DNA of 64,000 bases, taken from positions 868,001 to 932,000 of the forward strand of contig NZ_AP025032.1 in NCBI RefSeq assembly GCF_019973775.1, given 5' to 3'. The DNA comes from Aureimonas sp. SA4125 (GTDB lineage Bacteria; Pseudomonadota; Alphaproteobacteria; Rhizobiales; Rhizobiaceae). A program made the translations under genes and the position numbers. Positions within the stretch are counted from its first letter, which is position 1; every line of letters starts with the position of its first letter. Below, piece by piece: positions 8,526 to 17,196 of the stretch. The notes below the pieces were generated by a model. That model saw only the letters and a list, made by a program, of their open reading frames with translations, was not told the origin of the DNA and ran no database searches.

Positions 8526-11042
8526 ATGAATGTATCGACCGCCGTGGTCCTGATCGCTTCCGTCGTCGCGCTCGGCGCGCTCGCCCGTCCGCTGGCCACG
8601 CGGCTGCGGCTGCCGGTGTCGATTCTCCTGGCCCTCGGCGGCGCGACGCTCGGCTTCGCCAGCCTCTATTCCGTCGCCAATCCCGGTACGCTCCTGCCGG
8701 TGGAGTTTGCCGAGATGATCTCTCGCCTGCCCATCGGCTCGAGTCTCATCCTCTATGTCTTCGTGCCGACGCTGCTCTTCGAGAGCGCGCTGGTGGTCGA
8801 TGTCCATCGCGTCCGGGAGGATCTTCTGCCGATCGTTCTCCTGGCGCTCGTCGCGGTCGTGGTGGCGACCGTCGGCGTGGCGCTCGCGCTGTGGCCCATT
8901 TCCGGCATGCCGCTGATCGCCTGCCTGCTGCTCGGTTCGCTCGTCGCGACCACCGATCCGGTGGCGGTCATCGCCATCTTTCGCGATGTCGGCGCGCCGG
9001 AACGGCTGACCCGTCTGGTCGAGGGCGAGAGCCTGTTCAACGATGCGGCGGCAATCGCGCTGTTCCTGATCTTTTCCGCTGCATTGGCTGCACCCGGCAC
9101 ACTGAGCATCTCCACGGCTGCCGCCCAGTTCCTCGTCCTGCCGATCGGGGGCGCCGTGCTCGGCTTTGCGACGGCATCGGCGTTCCTCGCCTTGCTGCGC
9201 CTCATCCGGGACGACCGCGTGACGGCGATCTCCCTCAGCCTCGCCGTGCCCTATCTCGCCTTCTGGACCGCGGAGGCGGTCTTCTACGTCTCGGGCATCA
9301 TCGCCGTCGTCGTCGCCGGCGTCACGCTCGCCACCCTCGCACCAGGCCGGGTTACACCCGAAGTCTGGCGCCATCTGCGCGAGACCTGGGAGCAACTGGC
9401 GTCCTGGTCGGCGATCCTGATCTTCGTCCTCACCTCGCTCCGGGTTCCGCATCTGATGGCGGATGTCGGCCTCTTCGACCTCTTGCTGCTTGCCGTCCTG
9501 TTCGTCGCCGCCCTGCTGGCAAGGGCTCTGGTTCTGTTCGGGCTGCTGCCGCTCCTGACCCGCCTCGGCCTTTCCGCCGAAATTTCCCGACCCTACCGGC
9601 TGGTCGTCCTGTGGGGCGGACTGCGCGGGTCGATGACGCTGGCGCTGGCGCTGGCGGTGACGGAGAACGCTGCCATCCCGCCCACGGTCGTAGCTTTCGT
9701 CGCCACGCTCGCCACGGGCTTCACGCTGATGACCCTGTTCGTCCAGGGGACGACGCTGCGGATGCTGATCCAGCGGCTCGGCCTGAACCGCCTGACCGGC
9801 GTCGACCGGGTGTTGCGCGATCTGGCCATCAACGTCACCACGCGCCGCGTCGCGAAACTGTCGAAGGAAATGGCATCGCGCTTCGGCGGGGAGGGGACGG
9901 CCGCGCCGGAAGCGGGCGATCTCCTCGAACTGGATGAGCCCCCGGCCACAGCAGCCATTTCGGATGCCGAGCGCAGCGCCATCGCTCTTGCTGCGCTGAC
10001 GCTGCGAGAGCGGGAGACCGTGCTCGAGCATTTCGCCAATGGCACGGTTGGGCCGCGGATCGCCCAGCGCTTGGCGGCGGATGCGCGGCGGAGGCTCGAC
10101 ATGGCGCGCGTCTCAGGCGTCGAGGGTTATCGCGCGGCCAATCGCGAGGAGACCGAGTTCCTCTGGCTCGACCGCCTCAGTTTTTCGTTGCAACGGCGCT
10201 TTGGCTACAGCGGCATGCTGTCGCGACGGATGGCGGCACGCTTCGAGACGCTGATCGAGACGGCTTTGGTGGTCAACGAGCTAAAGCTCTTTGTCGACAG
10301 CGATCTGAGGCCTGTGGTGGGTGCCGAGACCGTCGACGTGGCGGTCGGCGCACTGCGCGAGCGCGCGGCCCTCATCGAGCGCGAGATCGATGCGGTGCGG
10401 CTGCAATATCCGGCCTATGTCGTCGAACTGGAGCGCGCGGTCGTCGCCCGTTCGGCGCGGGCCCTCGCGGCAAAGGAAATCGGCCATCTCCGCCGTTCCG
10501 GACTGATCAACGCCGAGGTCGAGCGCGACGTTCTTCTCAACTTCGGCGACAGGGGGGAGCTGTCCAGCCCGCCGCTCGATCTCGGACTCGACACGCGCGA
10601 GATGATCGCCCGCTGCGAGCTCTTCGAGCCGCTGTCGGAGAGCCACCGCGATGATCTCCAGCAGTTTCTGCGGCCGTTCTTCGCCGCGCCCGGCATGTCG
10701 ATCATCAACCGCGGCGAGATCGGCACGGCGGCCTTCTTCATTCTCTCCGGGGCCGTCGAGATCGACACCGGATCGGCGCAACTTCGGCTCGGTCGCGGCG
10801 AAATCTTTGGCGAGATGGCGCTGCTTTTCGATTTGCGGCGCCAGGCCGATGTCCGGGCGATCGCCTATTCGGCGATGCTGCAGCTCTCACTGTCCGATTT
10901 CCAGCGTTTCCTGGCGCTGCATCCGAGCCTGCGTCAGCGAATTGAGACGATCGCGCGCCAGCGTCTGGACCAGAATGCCGCGGGGACCCCCGTGGCGGGG
11001 ATGACGGCCCTGGCGCCAACCGAGTCCTCCCCCGCCCAGTGA
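8526..11042 (+). CDS. NhaP-type Na+/H+ antiporter with C-terminal cyclic-nucleotide-binding domain
   Basis: An integral membrane exchanger (838 residues). Residues 1-410 hold about 11-13 hydrophobic segments and the CPA1 motifs TDPVAVIAIF and EGESLFNDAAAIALF, which contain the ion-binding acidic residues. Residues 420-700 are a long cytoplasmic helical region. Residues about 705-820 form a cyclic-nucleotide-binding domain (FAAPGMSIINRGEIGTAAFF, then GRGEIFGEMALLFDLRRQ). This layout resembles plant SOS1-type and some bacterial NhaP exchangers gated by ligands. ATG 8526 is taken since the transmembrane region begins there; a GTG at 8478 is possible. Likely role: Na+ and pH homeostasis, regulated by cAMP or cGMP (inferred). 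Confidence 0.88.
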   Translation: MNVSTAVVLIASVVALGALARPLATRLRLPVSILLALGGATLGFASLYSVANPGTLLPVEFAEMISRLPIGSSLILYVFVPTLLFESALVVDVHRVREDLLPIVLLALVAVVVATVGVALALWPISGMPLIACLLLGSLVATTDPVAVIAIFRDVGAPERLTRLVEGESLFNDAAAIALFLIFSAALAAPGTLSISTAAAQFLVLPIGGAVLGFATASAFLALLRLIRDDRVTAISLSLAVPYLAFWTAEAVFYVSGIIAVVVAGVTLATLAPGRVTPEVWRHLRETWEQLASWSAILIFVLTSLRVPHLMADVGLFDLLLLAVLFVAALLARALVLFGLLPLLTRLGLSAEISRPYRLVVLWGGLRGSMTLALALAVTENAAIPPTVVAFVATLATGFTLMTLFVQGTTLRMLIQRLGLNRLTGVDRVLRDLAINVTTRRVAKLSKEMASRFGGEGTAAPEAGDLLELDEPPATAAISDAERSAIALAALTLRERETVLEHFANGTVGPRIAQRLAADARRRLDMARVSGVEGYRAANREETEFLWLDRLSFSLQRRFGYSGMLSRRMAARFETLIETALVVNELKLFVDSDLRPVVGAETVDVAVGALRERAALIEREIDAVRLQYPAYVVELERAVVARSARALAAKEIGHLRRSGLINAEVERDVLLNFGDRGELSSPPLDLGLDTREMIARCELFEPLSESHRDDLQQFLRPFFAAPGMSIINRGEIGTAAFFILSGAVEIDTGSAQLRLGRGEIFGEMALLFDLRRQADVRAIAYSAMLQLSLSDFQRFLALHPSLRQRIETIARQRLDQNAAGTPVAGMTALAPTESSPAQ

Positions 11043-11084
11043 CGGCACCGGCCCGGGGCGGAGGCGGGAAGGGGGCGCCGCTTC

Positions 11085-11714
11085 TCAGATGAGCGCTTCC
11101 GACGGAACGACCTGGCGGCCTGGAAGCGCCGCGGCGGCGGCATCGAGAAGGGCCGCCGCAATGGTCGGTGCGGGATTGATGCGGTAGCGGGCCGGCAGCA
11201 AAGGCGAGAGGACGCCGAGCACGGTCGACGCCAGACTCTCGGCCATCCGTCTCTCCTCCCGGTCCCCGCCGATGAGCCCAGGGCGGACGAGTGTCAGCGA
11301 ACCGAAGCCGAGGGACGCGAGGTCCCGTTCCAGCTCTCCCTTGGTACGGCTGTAGAGAAGCCGCGATCGCGGATCGGCGCCGAGCGCCGAGTTCAGGACG
11401 AATGTCCCCGCGCCATGGCGGCGGGCGAGCCGGGCGACAGCCAGCGGATAATCATGGTCGACCCGGGTGAAGGCGGCATCCGAACCCGCGCGCCGGCGCG
11501 TCGTCCCGAGCGTGCAGATGGCGGCATCGACATCCCACCATGGCGCGTCCGCGGGAAGCGCGTCGAAGTCGACGACGGGATTGAGCAATTTTGCGTGCGG
11601 CGGAAGCGGCGTTCGCGTCAGGGCCACGACGGAGTTGAAACGGATGTCAGCCAGTGCTTCGGCCAGGACAAATCCGCCGACAAGACCGGTCGATCCGACA
11701 AGCAAGAGCTTCAT
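11085..11714 (-). CDS. NAD(P)-binding atypical SDR (NmrA/HTATIP2-like)
   Basis: A 209-residue Rossmann-fold protein. It opens MKLLLVGSTGLVGGFVL, a GxxGxxG nucleotide-binding loop, has AICTLGTTRRRAGSDAAF (typical of the YbjT/HTATIP2-like group), a YSRTKGELE segment with the YxxxK pattern (about residues 149-158), and LVRPGLIGG. Substrate unknown. ATG 11714 is chosen over 11732 because GGGAG precedes it and the fold starts there. It converges on the antiporter gene. Confidence 0.82.
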   Translation of the reverse strand: MKLLLVGSTGLVGGFVLAEALADIRFNSVVALTRTPLPPHAKLLNPVVDFDALPADAPWWDVDAAICTLGTTRRRAGSDAAFTRVDHDYPLAVARLARRHGAGTFVLNSALGADPRSRLLYSRTKGELERDLASLGFGSLTLVRPGLIGGDREERRMAESLASTVLGVLSPLLPARYRINPAPTIAAALLDAAAAALPGRQVVPSEALI

Positions 11715-11801
11715 GGTCGCACTCCCTGCCATGACTGTTCTGCCGAGCGTTCAGCCAGGGCAGCCGATGTGCCGTTTGCGTGCTGCTGGCGCGGCATTCC
11801 A

Positions 11802-11855
11802 GCGGATGGTTCGGCACAGCAGGTCGGACGGATGGTGCGGGCACAGCAGGTCGGA
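11802..11855. repeat. imperfect 27-bp tandem duplication
   Basis: Two adjacent 27-base units (11802-11828 and 11829-11855) share CGGATGGT at the start and GGCACAGCAGGTCGGA at the end, differing at a few bases in the middle. It lies in the 276-base gap between the NAD(P)-binding gene and the end of rpsU. No function evident. Confidence 0.7.
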
Positions 11856-11990
11856 GCCGAACCTACAGCCACAAAGGACCAGTGCGACGAGAAAAGCCAA
11901 AACCGGGCTCGCGCGCTGCGCGGCCCGGTGCGGATCGTGGGGTCGACACCCCGAGGCGTCAGTCGCGCCCTGACGGGCGCAGCAACAAGC

Positions 11991-12248
11991 TTACGGGCGC
12001 GAGGGCGCGGCGCCGCGCTCCGGCAGCTTCTTCTTCGGGCCGGGGAGAAGGCCTTCGCGCTGCAGCTGCTTGCGGGCAACCTTGCGGGCCCGGCTGATCG
12101 CTGCCTGCTTCTCGCGCACGCGCTTCTCCGACGGCTTCTCGAAGAACGAGCGAGCCTTCATTTCGCGAAAGACGCCTTCGCGCTGCATCTTCTTCTTCAG
12201 TACCCGAAGGGCCTGGTCGATATTGTTGTCCCGAACTTCAACGCGCAA
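11991..12248 (-). CDS. rpsU: 30S ribosomal protein S21
   Basis: Small basic protein of the 30S subunit needed for initiation on mRNAs. The 85-residue product has the S21 core ([20 protein letters not shown], then [20 protein letters not shown]) and a basic Lys/Arg tail. The start must be a TTG at 12248: an in-frame TAG lies four codons upstream and no ATG or GTG is available before the conserved N terminus. AGGA sits about 8 bases before the TTG. A 13-codon reading frame with a strong RBS overlaps the start. In Sinorhizobium rpsU is co-transcribed with a cold-shock gene, and here cspA lies upstream on the same strand. Confidence 0.93.
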   Translation of the reverse strand: MRVEVRDNNIDQALRVLKKKMQREGVFREMKARSFFEKPSEKRVREKQAAISRARKVARKQLQREGLLPGPKKKLPERGAAPSRP

Positions 12249-12279
12249 AAATCTGTCCTAACGTGTGTGACATCGCCAT
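12238..12279 (-). CDS. possible 13-residue leader peptide overlapping rpsU start
   Basis: ATG at 12279 preceded by GGGAGAACTCT gives [13 protein letters not shown] and stops at TGA 12240-12238, ending 11 bases inside rpsU in another frame. The strong RBS of this frame contrasts with the weak TTG of rpsU, so ribosomes may reach rpsU by re-initiation. Coding status is unproven. Confidence 0.35.
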   Translation of the reverse strand: MAMSHTLGQIFAR

Positions 12280-12610
12280 AGAGTTCTCCCTGCACTTTAG
12301 GCGCAAGGGACCAGCGACGGTGGTTCAATCGGTCGTGCTTCGCCAGCCGACCGATCATCCGATCCGGCTGAGATGGCCTACGCTTCGCATATTTTTAGCG
12401 AGGAGGGTAGCGCCTTGCGATAATTTCTATCGGGATTGCCGGGACAAGCGAACCCCAGGGGTAAAAACGGGGCGTATCCGGCCGATCGGCTCCAAATTAC
12501 CGGTCGGCGATCTACAGGGCAGGGAGACGGGCAGACCTTTTTCAACGCCGACGCTTCCGGTCGAGAAGCCCATCGTTTTCGAATCGGCAGCGAAAGCGAG
12601 CGTAAAACGC

Positions 12611-12640
12611 AAAAACCCTGCGGCTCGGTCGAGCGCAGGG
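12611..12640 (-). terminator. intrinsic terminator between cspA and rpsU
   Basis: CCCTGC and GCAGGG arms plus inner GCTCG/CGAGC arms (12616-12640) form a long hairpin. On the minus strand TTTTTG follows at 12615-12610. It lies 131 bases after the cspA stop and 360 bases before rpsU. The rest of the 520-base gap holds open frames that do not look like proteins. Confidence 0.75.
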
Positions 12641-12770
12641 CCTCAGCGACGACGGGCGCCTTGCGGCGGACCCGTCATGCATCGTTCCGAAATCTGCCGC
12701 CAGTACATCCGTGGTCGACGTCTCTCAGAACGAGAACTGTATAGAGCCTCCCTTGCGGGAAGCTGGATTT

Positions 12771-12983
12771 TTAGGAGACGGTCGCCAGATTGTCGGCGGA
12801 CATCTTGCCGGTCTTGCGATCGGAAACCAGCTCGAAGCTGATCTTCTGGCCGTCCGTCAGCGTGCTGAGGCCGGCGCGCTCGACGGCGCTGATATGAACG
12901 AAGGCGTCCTGGCCGCCATTATCAGGCGAGATGAAGCCGAAGCCCTTGTCGTTGTTAAACCATTTTACGGTTCCCGTGATCAT
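12771..12983 (-). CDS. cspA: cold shock protein
   Basis: A 70-residue single CSD-fold protein that binds single-stranded RNA/DNA and melts mRNA structure. RNP1 is KGFGFISP and RNP2 is DAFVHISAV, both intact, with the leading GTVKWFNNDKGF. Length is typical. ATG 12983 (MITGTVKWFN) is the family start and has AAGG upstream; the frame extends 13 codons further, without family support. The gene symbol is generic: several cspA paralogues usually occur in these genomes. Its mRNA likely has a long 5' leader. Confidence 0.93.
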   Translation of the reverse strand: MITGTVKWFNNDKGFGFISPDNGGQDAFVHISAVERAGLSTLTDGQKISFELVSDRKTGKMSADNLATVS

Positions 12984-13308
12984 GGGATACCTTTCTACGA
13001 AAGAATTGTTCTCGAGACTCAAGAGATGAGGCCCGTTGCAATCGAATAATCTGGAGGAGACTCAATGAGCATGCGTTGAAAACAACGCGGGGCCAAATGG
13101 TCAGGCCATCGTCCGACCGTTCTGATATGGGCGAAACACCCGGCCGATGCAAGGCCGCGGCCGGTTCTTTTAGCGCATTTGTTTATTTGTAAGAAGGACG
13201 CGGGCCGAACTTCCCGGCTGCCCAGGGGAAACTCTCGAAACTCCGGCCGGACGGAACGGAGCGCGAATGGCGGGAGCGCGCCACCGGCAGACGCTGCGGC
13301 AGCCGACA
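12984..13308 (-). promoter_or_regulatory. cspA upstream/leader region
   Basis: About 325 bases without a supported gene between cspA and the terminator of the BA14K gene. It includes a relatively AT-rich patch near 13165-13195 (GCATTTGTTTATTTG) that could hold the promoter. Cold-shock genes in this group commonly have long untranslated leaders. No precise promoter can be called. Confidence 0.35.
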
Positions 13309-13353
13309 CGAAAACGCCGCCGCGATCACAGGGCGATCGCGGCGGCGTTTTCG
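13309..13353 (-). terminator. intrinsic terminator of the BA14K gene
   Basis: Perfect 19-bp inverted repeat (arms 13309-13327 and 13335-13353, core CGCCGCCGCG) with a 7-base loop and A/T-rich ends (AAAA and TTTT), 18 bases after the stop at 13371. Confidence 0.85.
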
Positions 13354-13370
13354 TTCAGAAGATCAGAGGT

Positions 13371-13898
13371 TTAGCGGCACTGCTGGCGGGGGCCGTTGTA
13401 TGGCTGGTAGGTGTTGTCCGAAACGCGGTAAGAGCGGTAGCGGCTCTGGCAGGAACGGATATGGGCATTGCTCACGCCGCGATTGCTCGCCGCGCCGCCG
13501 ATGATCGCGCCGGCGATGAAGGCCGCGGGCGGAAACCAGTAGCCGTTGTGCCGGCGATAGCCCGGGCGGCTGCTGCGATACCCGCGATGGCCACGATAGT
13601 AATCGCGGCGATTGTCGTAGCGCCGTTGATCGCGACGAACCTGCCGATTTTCGCGACGAATCTGACGGGCATTGCTGCGGCGAATGATCTTGCCCCGACG
13701 ATAGTCCGAGCGGTCGCCCCGACGATACTGAACCGGCACGACGGCAATCCCTGCGGATCCGGGAGAAACTGTGGAGGCCGGCGCGGCGCTGGTGGCGCGA
13801 GCGGCTGCGAAGGGGGCGGCCGAGGCCGGGACGGCGCTGCTGAGCGCCATGGACGCCGTCAGTCCGAGCGCGCAAGCGCGCATGAAAAATTTCTTCAT
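13371..13898 (-). CDS. BA14K family secreted protein
   Basis: A 175-residue exported basic protein. Signal peptide [20 protein letters not shown], with cleavage likely after VPASA. The middle is very rich in Arg and Tyr ([20 protein letters not shown]). The C-terminal part has a hydrophobic glycine segment ([12 protein letters not shown]) followed by [20 protein letters not shown] and YNGPRQQCR, the conserved BA14K signature with two Cys. BA14K proteins are envelope-associated, lectin-like and immunoreactive in Brucella; precise function is unresolved. A strong terminator follows. Confidence 0.85.
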   Translation of the reverse strand: MKKFFMRACALGLTASMALSSAVPASAAPFAAARATSAAPASTVSPGSAGIAVVPVQYRRGDRSDYRRGKIIRRSNARQIRRENRQVRRDQRRYDNRRDYYRGHRGYRSSRPGYRRHNGYWFPPAAFIAGAIIGGAASNRGVSNAHIRSCQSRYRSYRVSDNTYQPYNGPRQQCR

Positions 13899-14274
13899 CG
13901 AAACACTCCGATATGAGGATGTATCTGATCAAGTCACTGGCGGGCCTGCAGGTTCCGAAATCACATCGAAAATCGGCGACGAAGGGGCGAGCTCTCGTCC
14001 GCGGCCCGCCGAGAGACCGCCGGAAATCGCGGGTCGAAAGGACGCGCAAGCGTGTCGTCCCGATCGCCTCGAAGTCGCGGTGAAGTCGCAGGACTCGCCC
14101 ATCACTGCGGCGCCCAGTGTCAGGGACAATCTCCGGATCGGAGCGGTCAGGCGGACCGGCGGCGCGCCGGGAGGCTCTGGCTCCGCGCGGGCGACGGGTT
14201 CGAGTTCAGGTGTCACCGTGCCGGAGGCGCCCGTGATCGCCGCGGATGGCACTGGTTCAGTGCCAAGGCCGATG
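13899..14274. other. intergenic region upstream of the BA14K gene
   Basis: A 376-base gap between the response regulator stop and the BA14K start. Frames are open on both strands but do not resemble known proteins. It presumably carries the BA14K promoter; I cannot assign boxes. Confidence 0.45.
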
Positions 14275-14652
14275 TCAGGATTGGATCTGGCTGGAAATGC
14301 GGTTGAGAGCGGCGATGATGTCGGCGGGAGGGTAGGGCTTGGCGAAGAACAGGCCGTTCTCCGGCATGTCGTCCTTCGCCACCTTTACCATCCCGGAAGT
14401 CACCATGATGACGACCGGCGGCCAGCGATCGCGGACGGCACGGGCAAGCTTCAGCCCGTCCATCGAGCCCGGCATCTGAACGTCCGTGAATAGGACGCGA
14501 ATGTTGGGGTGACGCTCAAGCATCAGGATCGCGGCATCGGCATGTCGCGCGCCGTAGGCAAGCAGACCGGCTTCTTCGACGAGATCCATCGCATCTGTCA
14601 GCAGCAGAGGATCGTCTTCCACGACGAGGACTGCATAACGGTCTGGTTTCAT
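14275..14652 (-). CDS. single-domain response regulator
   Basis: A 125-residue receiver: E12/D13/D14 pocket, phospho-acceptor D57 in LFTDVQMPGSMDG, Thr switch in IMVTSGM and the conserved Lys in FFAKPY. It has no output domain. It starts 44 bases after the stop of the HWE kinase gene, so it is probably the kinase's partner in one operon. Such pairs in Hyphomicrobiales act in light, oxygen or general stress signalling; the signal here is not readable. Confidence 0.9.
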   Translation of the reverse strand: MKPDRYAVLVVEDDPLLLTDAMDLVEEAGLLAYGARHADAAILMLERHPNIRVLFTDVQMPGSMDGLKLARAVRDRWPPVVIMVTSGMVKVAKDDMPENGLFFAKPYPPADIIAALNRISSQIQS

Positions 14653-14696
14653 TGTTCTGCCCCTGCATATCCAACGCAGAATAATAGGATTGGTTG

Positions 14697-16631
14697 CTAC
14701 GACCGGAGCCGGGTTTCAAGGTTTTGCCTGGGGTTCTCGATGACGACGGGCACCTTGCCCTGCAGCCGGAATACCACTCCGCTTTCGGGAAAGTCCAACT
14801 GCGCGGCGCCATCGAAATAAGTGGCGACAATTCGCTCGACGAGGCGCGATCCAAAGCCCCGACGCTCGGGCGACGCGACGAGGGGACCACCCGTCTCCGT
14901 CCATTGAAAGGCGAAGGCGCCGGTCGGCAGCAGCGACCACTCGATCGCAACGGCCCCGTTCTCGGTCGACATCGCCCCGTATTTCGCCGCATTGGTCGCC
15001 AGCTCGTGCATGGCGAACGAGAGGCCGAGGCCCTGCTGGGCCGTCAGGGTGAAGGACGGGCCGTCGACCTGGTACCGGCCCTCGCCGATACGGTGCGGCT
15101 CGAGGGCGTCCTCGACGATGTCGCGGATATCGGCCGTCGTCCAGCTCTTCTGCGTCAGGATATCCTGCGCGCGCGCCAGCGCTGTCAGCCGACCTGCAAA
15201 GGCGGCACGCCCCTCCTCGACGGACGTGACCATCCGAAACGTCTGCGTCGCGATCGCCTGGACCATGGCGAGGATGTTCTTGATCCGGTGCGACATCTCG
15301 CGCGTCAGCTCGATGCGCTGCTGCTCGGCGAGTTTGCGGTCGGTAATGTCGATCGAAGCGCCGGGAAAGCGGACGGGCCGGCCGGCCTCGTCGAGAACCA
15401 CGCGCCCTCGCGCCAGAAGCCAGCGAATGCTGCCGTCCGGTTGGACGATGCGATACTCGCAGGAGAAATCGTCCAAGGCGTCAAGCGTACGATCGAGTTC
15501 GGCACGAAACTCGGGCATGTCCTCCGGGTGAAAGTTCTTCACATATTCCGAAAGCGGTGCGCCTTGCGCCGCGAGCACCGGGTCGAGATTGTAGACCCTC
15601 GCGAAATTGGCGTCGGCGTAGACGATATCGGTGGCAAGGTCCCAGTCCCAGATGCCGATCAGGCTGCTCGCGCCCAGCGCCAGGTTCAGGCGCTCCTCGC
15701 TCTTGGCCAGCTTCTCGGCGGCGAGTTTCGAGGCGGTGCGGTCGCGCAGGATCTTGAGATAGCCGACATGGGCCTTGTCGTCGTCCATCAGCGGCATCAT
15801 TTCGCCGGACGCCCAGAACATGCTCCCGTCCTTGCGCACGTGCCAGCGCTCGTCGGCGCCACGGCCCAAGGTGCGGGCCGCCGTCATCTCCTTGTGCGGG
15901 ATTTTGGCGGCCGCATCGTCTGCGGTGAAGAAGATTTCGGCCGGCTCGCCGCGCATTTCCTCTTCCGTCCAGCCGAGGATCTGCTCGGCCCCGATGTTCC
16001 AGGAAGTGACGCGTCCTTCCAGATCGATGGTGATGATGGCGAAGTCGGTGGCGCTGTCGACGATCTGCCGATGGCGGGTCTGGTACATCTGCGACTGCCG
16101 CAACGCGCCCTCGCGCTCGCGCAGCGACCGCCGCAGTTCCAGCTGGGTCATGACCTGCCGGGCAAGAAGCTGCAGCGTCCGGATCTGGTGCTGATCGAGA
16201 TCGCGCGGCACGGTGTCGAGAACGCACATGGTCCCGATCGGCAGTCCGGCCGCCGTCTTCAGGACGGCGCCGGCATAGAAGCGGATCCCGCCATCCCCGG
16301 TGACGAGCGGATTGCCGGCAAATCGTGGGTCGTCCCGCGCGTCGGTGACGACCATCACGTCCGCGCCGAGAAGGGCGTGAACGCAGAAGGATGACTCCAG
16401 AGGCGTCTCGCGAACGCCAAGGCCGACTTCCGCCTTGAAGAACTGCCGCGTCGTGTCGACAAGATTGACCACCGCGATCGGAGTTCCGCAGACTTCGGAA
16501 GCGATCCGGGCCAGGTCGTCGAAATCCTGCTCGCGTTCGGTGTCGAGAATGCCGTAGCCGTGAAGCGCCGCCGTCCGATCGGCCTCGGTCCAGGAAACGG
16601 GGGTGTGCACGAGGGGGAATTCGGCGGACAA
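14697..16631 (-). CDS. GAF-PAS-PAS HWE-family sensor histidine kinase
   Basis: A soluble (no transmembrane segment) sensor kinase of about 644 residues. Order: GAF (about 20-165, FDDLARIASEVCGTPIAVV and FCVHALLG), PAS (about 190-310, IVDSATDFAIITIDLEG), second PAS/PAC (about 320-440, SCEYRIVQPDGSIRWLLARG) and HWE catalytic core (about 450-640): MSHRIKNILAMVQAIATQTF holds the phospho-accepting His, HELATNAAKYGAMS is the N box and QWTETGGP carries the W-x-E motif. The true start is uncertain. The frame is open to 16931 but the first ~100 codons are Arg/Cys-rich and unlike the domain, so the TTG at 16631 is a tentative choice just before the GAF. Partner regulator follows. Confidence 0.85.
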   Translation of the reverse strand: MSAEFPLVHTPVSWTEADRTAALHGYGILDTEREQDFDDLARIASEVCGTPIAVVNLVDTTRQFFKAEVGLGVRETPLESSFCVHALLGADVMVVTDARDDPRFAGNPLVTGDGGIRFYAGAVLKTAAGLPIGTMCVLDTVPRDLDQHQIRTLQLLARQVMTQLELRRSLREREGALRQSQMYQTRHRQIVDSATDFAIITIDLEGRVTSWNIGAEQILGWTEEEMRGEPAEIFFTADDAAAKIPHKEMTAARTLGRGADERWHVRKDGSMFWASGEMMPLMDDDKAHVGYLKILRDRTASKLAAEKLAKSEERLNLALGASSLIGIWDWDLATDIVYADANFARVYNLDPVLAAQGAPLSEYVKNFHPEDMPEFRAELDRTLDALDDFSCEYRIVQPDGSIRWLLARGRVVLDEAGRPVRFPGASIDITDRKLAEQQRIELTREMSHRIKNILAMVQAIATQTFRMVTSVEEGRAAFAGRLTALARAQDILTQKSWTTADIRDIVEDALEPHRIGEGRYQVDGPSFTLTAQQGLGLSFAMHELATNAAKYGAMSTENGAVAIEWSLLPTGAFAFQWTETGGPLVASPERRGFGSRLVERIVATYFDGAAQLDFPESGVVFRLQGKVPVVIENPRQNLETRLRS

Positions 16632-17196
16632 GCGGTCTACTACTCGGCATTGGGTCGGACAGGGGCGCCGGATGGAATCCCATCGATACCGTGTCGAACA
16701 CGGGCGCGCCCACATTGCCATAGCATCCCTGACGGCTGACGCAACGCTTGCATTGCCGTCGACCATCCGTACCGAGTCGTGACCGATCGGCACCCGGCGT
16801 CTTCGGAGGGAGCCGAAAGCTCCGCGGGCGCCCATCCGTCGCCGACGCGGCCCTCGATGATCTTCCCGCTCGCGCGTCTGCTCGCTCGCTCGCGCGTCTG
16901 TTCGCCGCACCGAAACATCCCGTCCCGGCATCTTAGAAGAAACAGCCGAAATGCGGTCCGCAGATGTCAGGCGCGTGCTTCTTTATTTGTGCATTGCAGC
17001 ATATCCGTCGTGACTTCCGGCAGGGGAGCAGTGAAATCCTGCGTCTCCCGGTCTTTCCCCTAAAGTAGCATAGTCAAACCCGCCGCCATCGTGGAACAGA
17101 TGGCAAGACTTCAAATTGCCGGCCGGCTGAATGCGCAACAAAGACGCATACCGGGATGGTGCGGGTTGTGGGCTTCGACACTCTGGGAGGAAATCG
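16632..17196. other. intergenic region between kinase and ABC operon
   Basis: About 565 bases with divergent promoters expected for the kinase (minus) and the importer (plus). A short direct repeat, GCTCGCGCGTCTG, occurs twice at about 16868-16900 with extra GCTC units between. The part of the kinase frame upstream of 16631 falls here. An AT-richer patch occurs near 16978-17000. No gene is supported. Confidence 0.45.

Noticed and set aside
8463..10031. 522-codon open frame opposite the antiporter
   Set aside because: Highly charged, low-complexity translation (Arg, Asp, Gln) expected from the antisense of a membrane protein gene.
12263..12841. 192-codon open frame in the cspA-rpsU gap on the plus strand
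   Set aside because: Runs across a terminator and into cspA antisense; no RBS and no family-like sequence.
14694..16394. 566-codon open frame opposite the HWE kinase
   Set aside because: Antisense to conserved kinase domains and without any family pattern.
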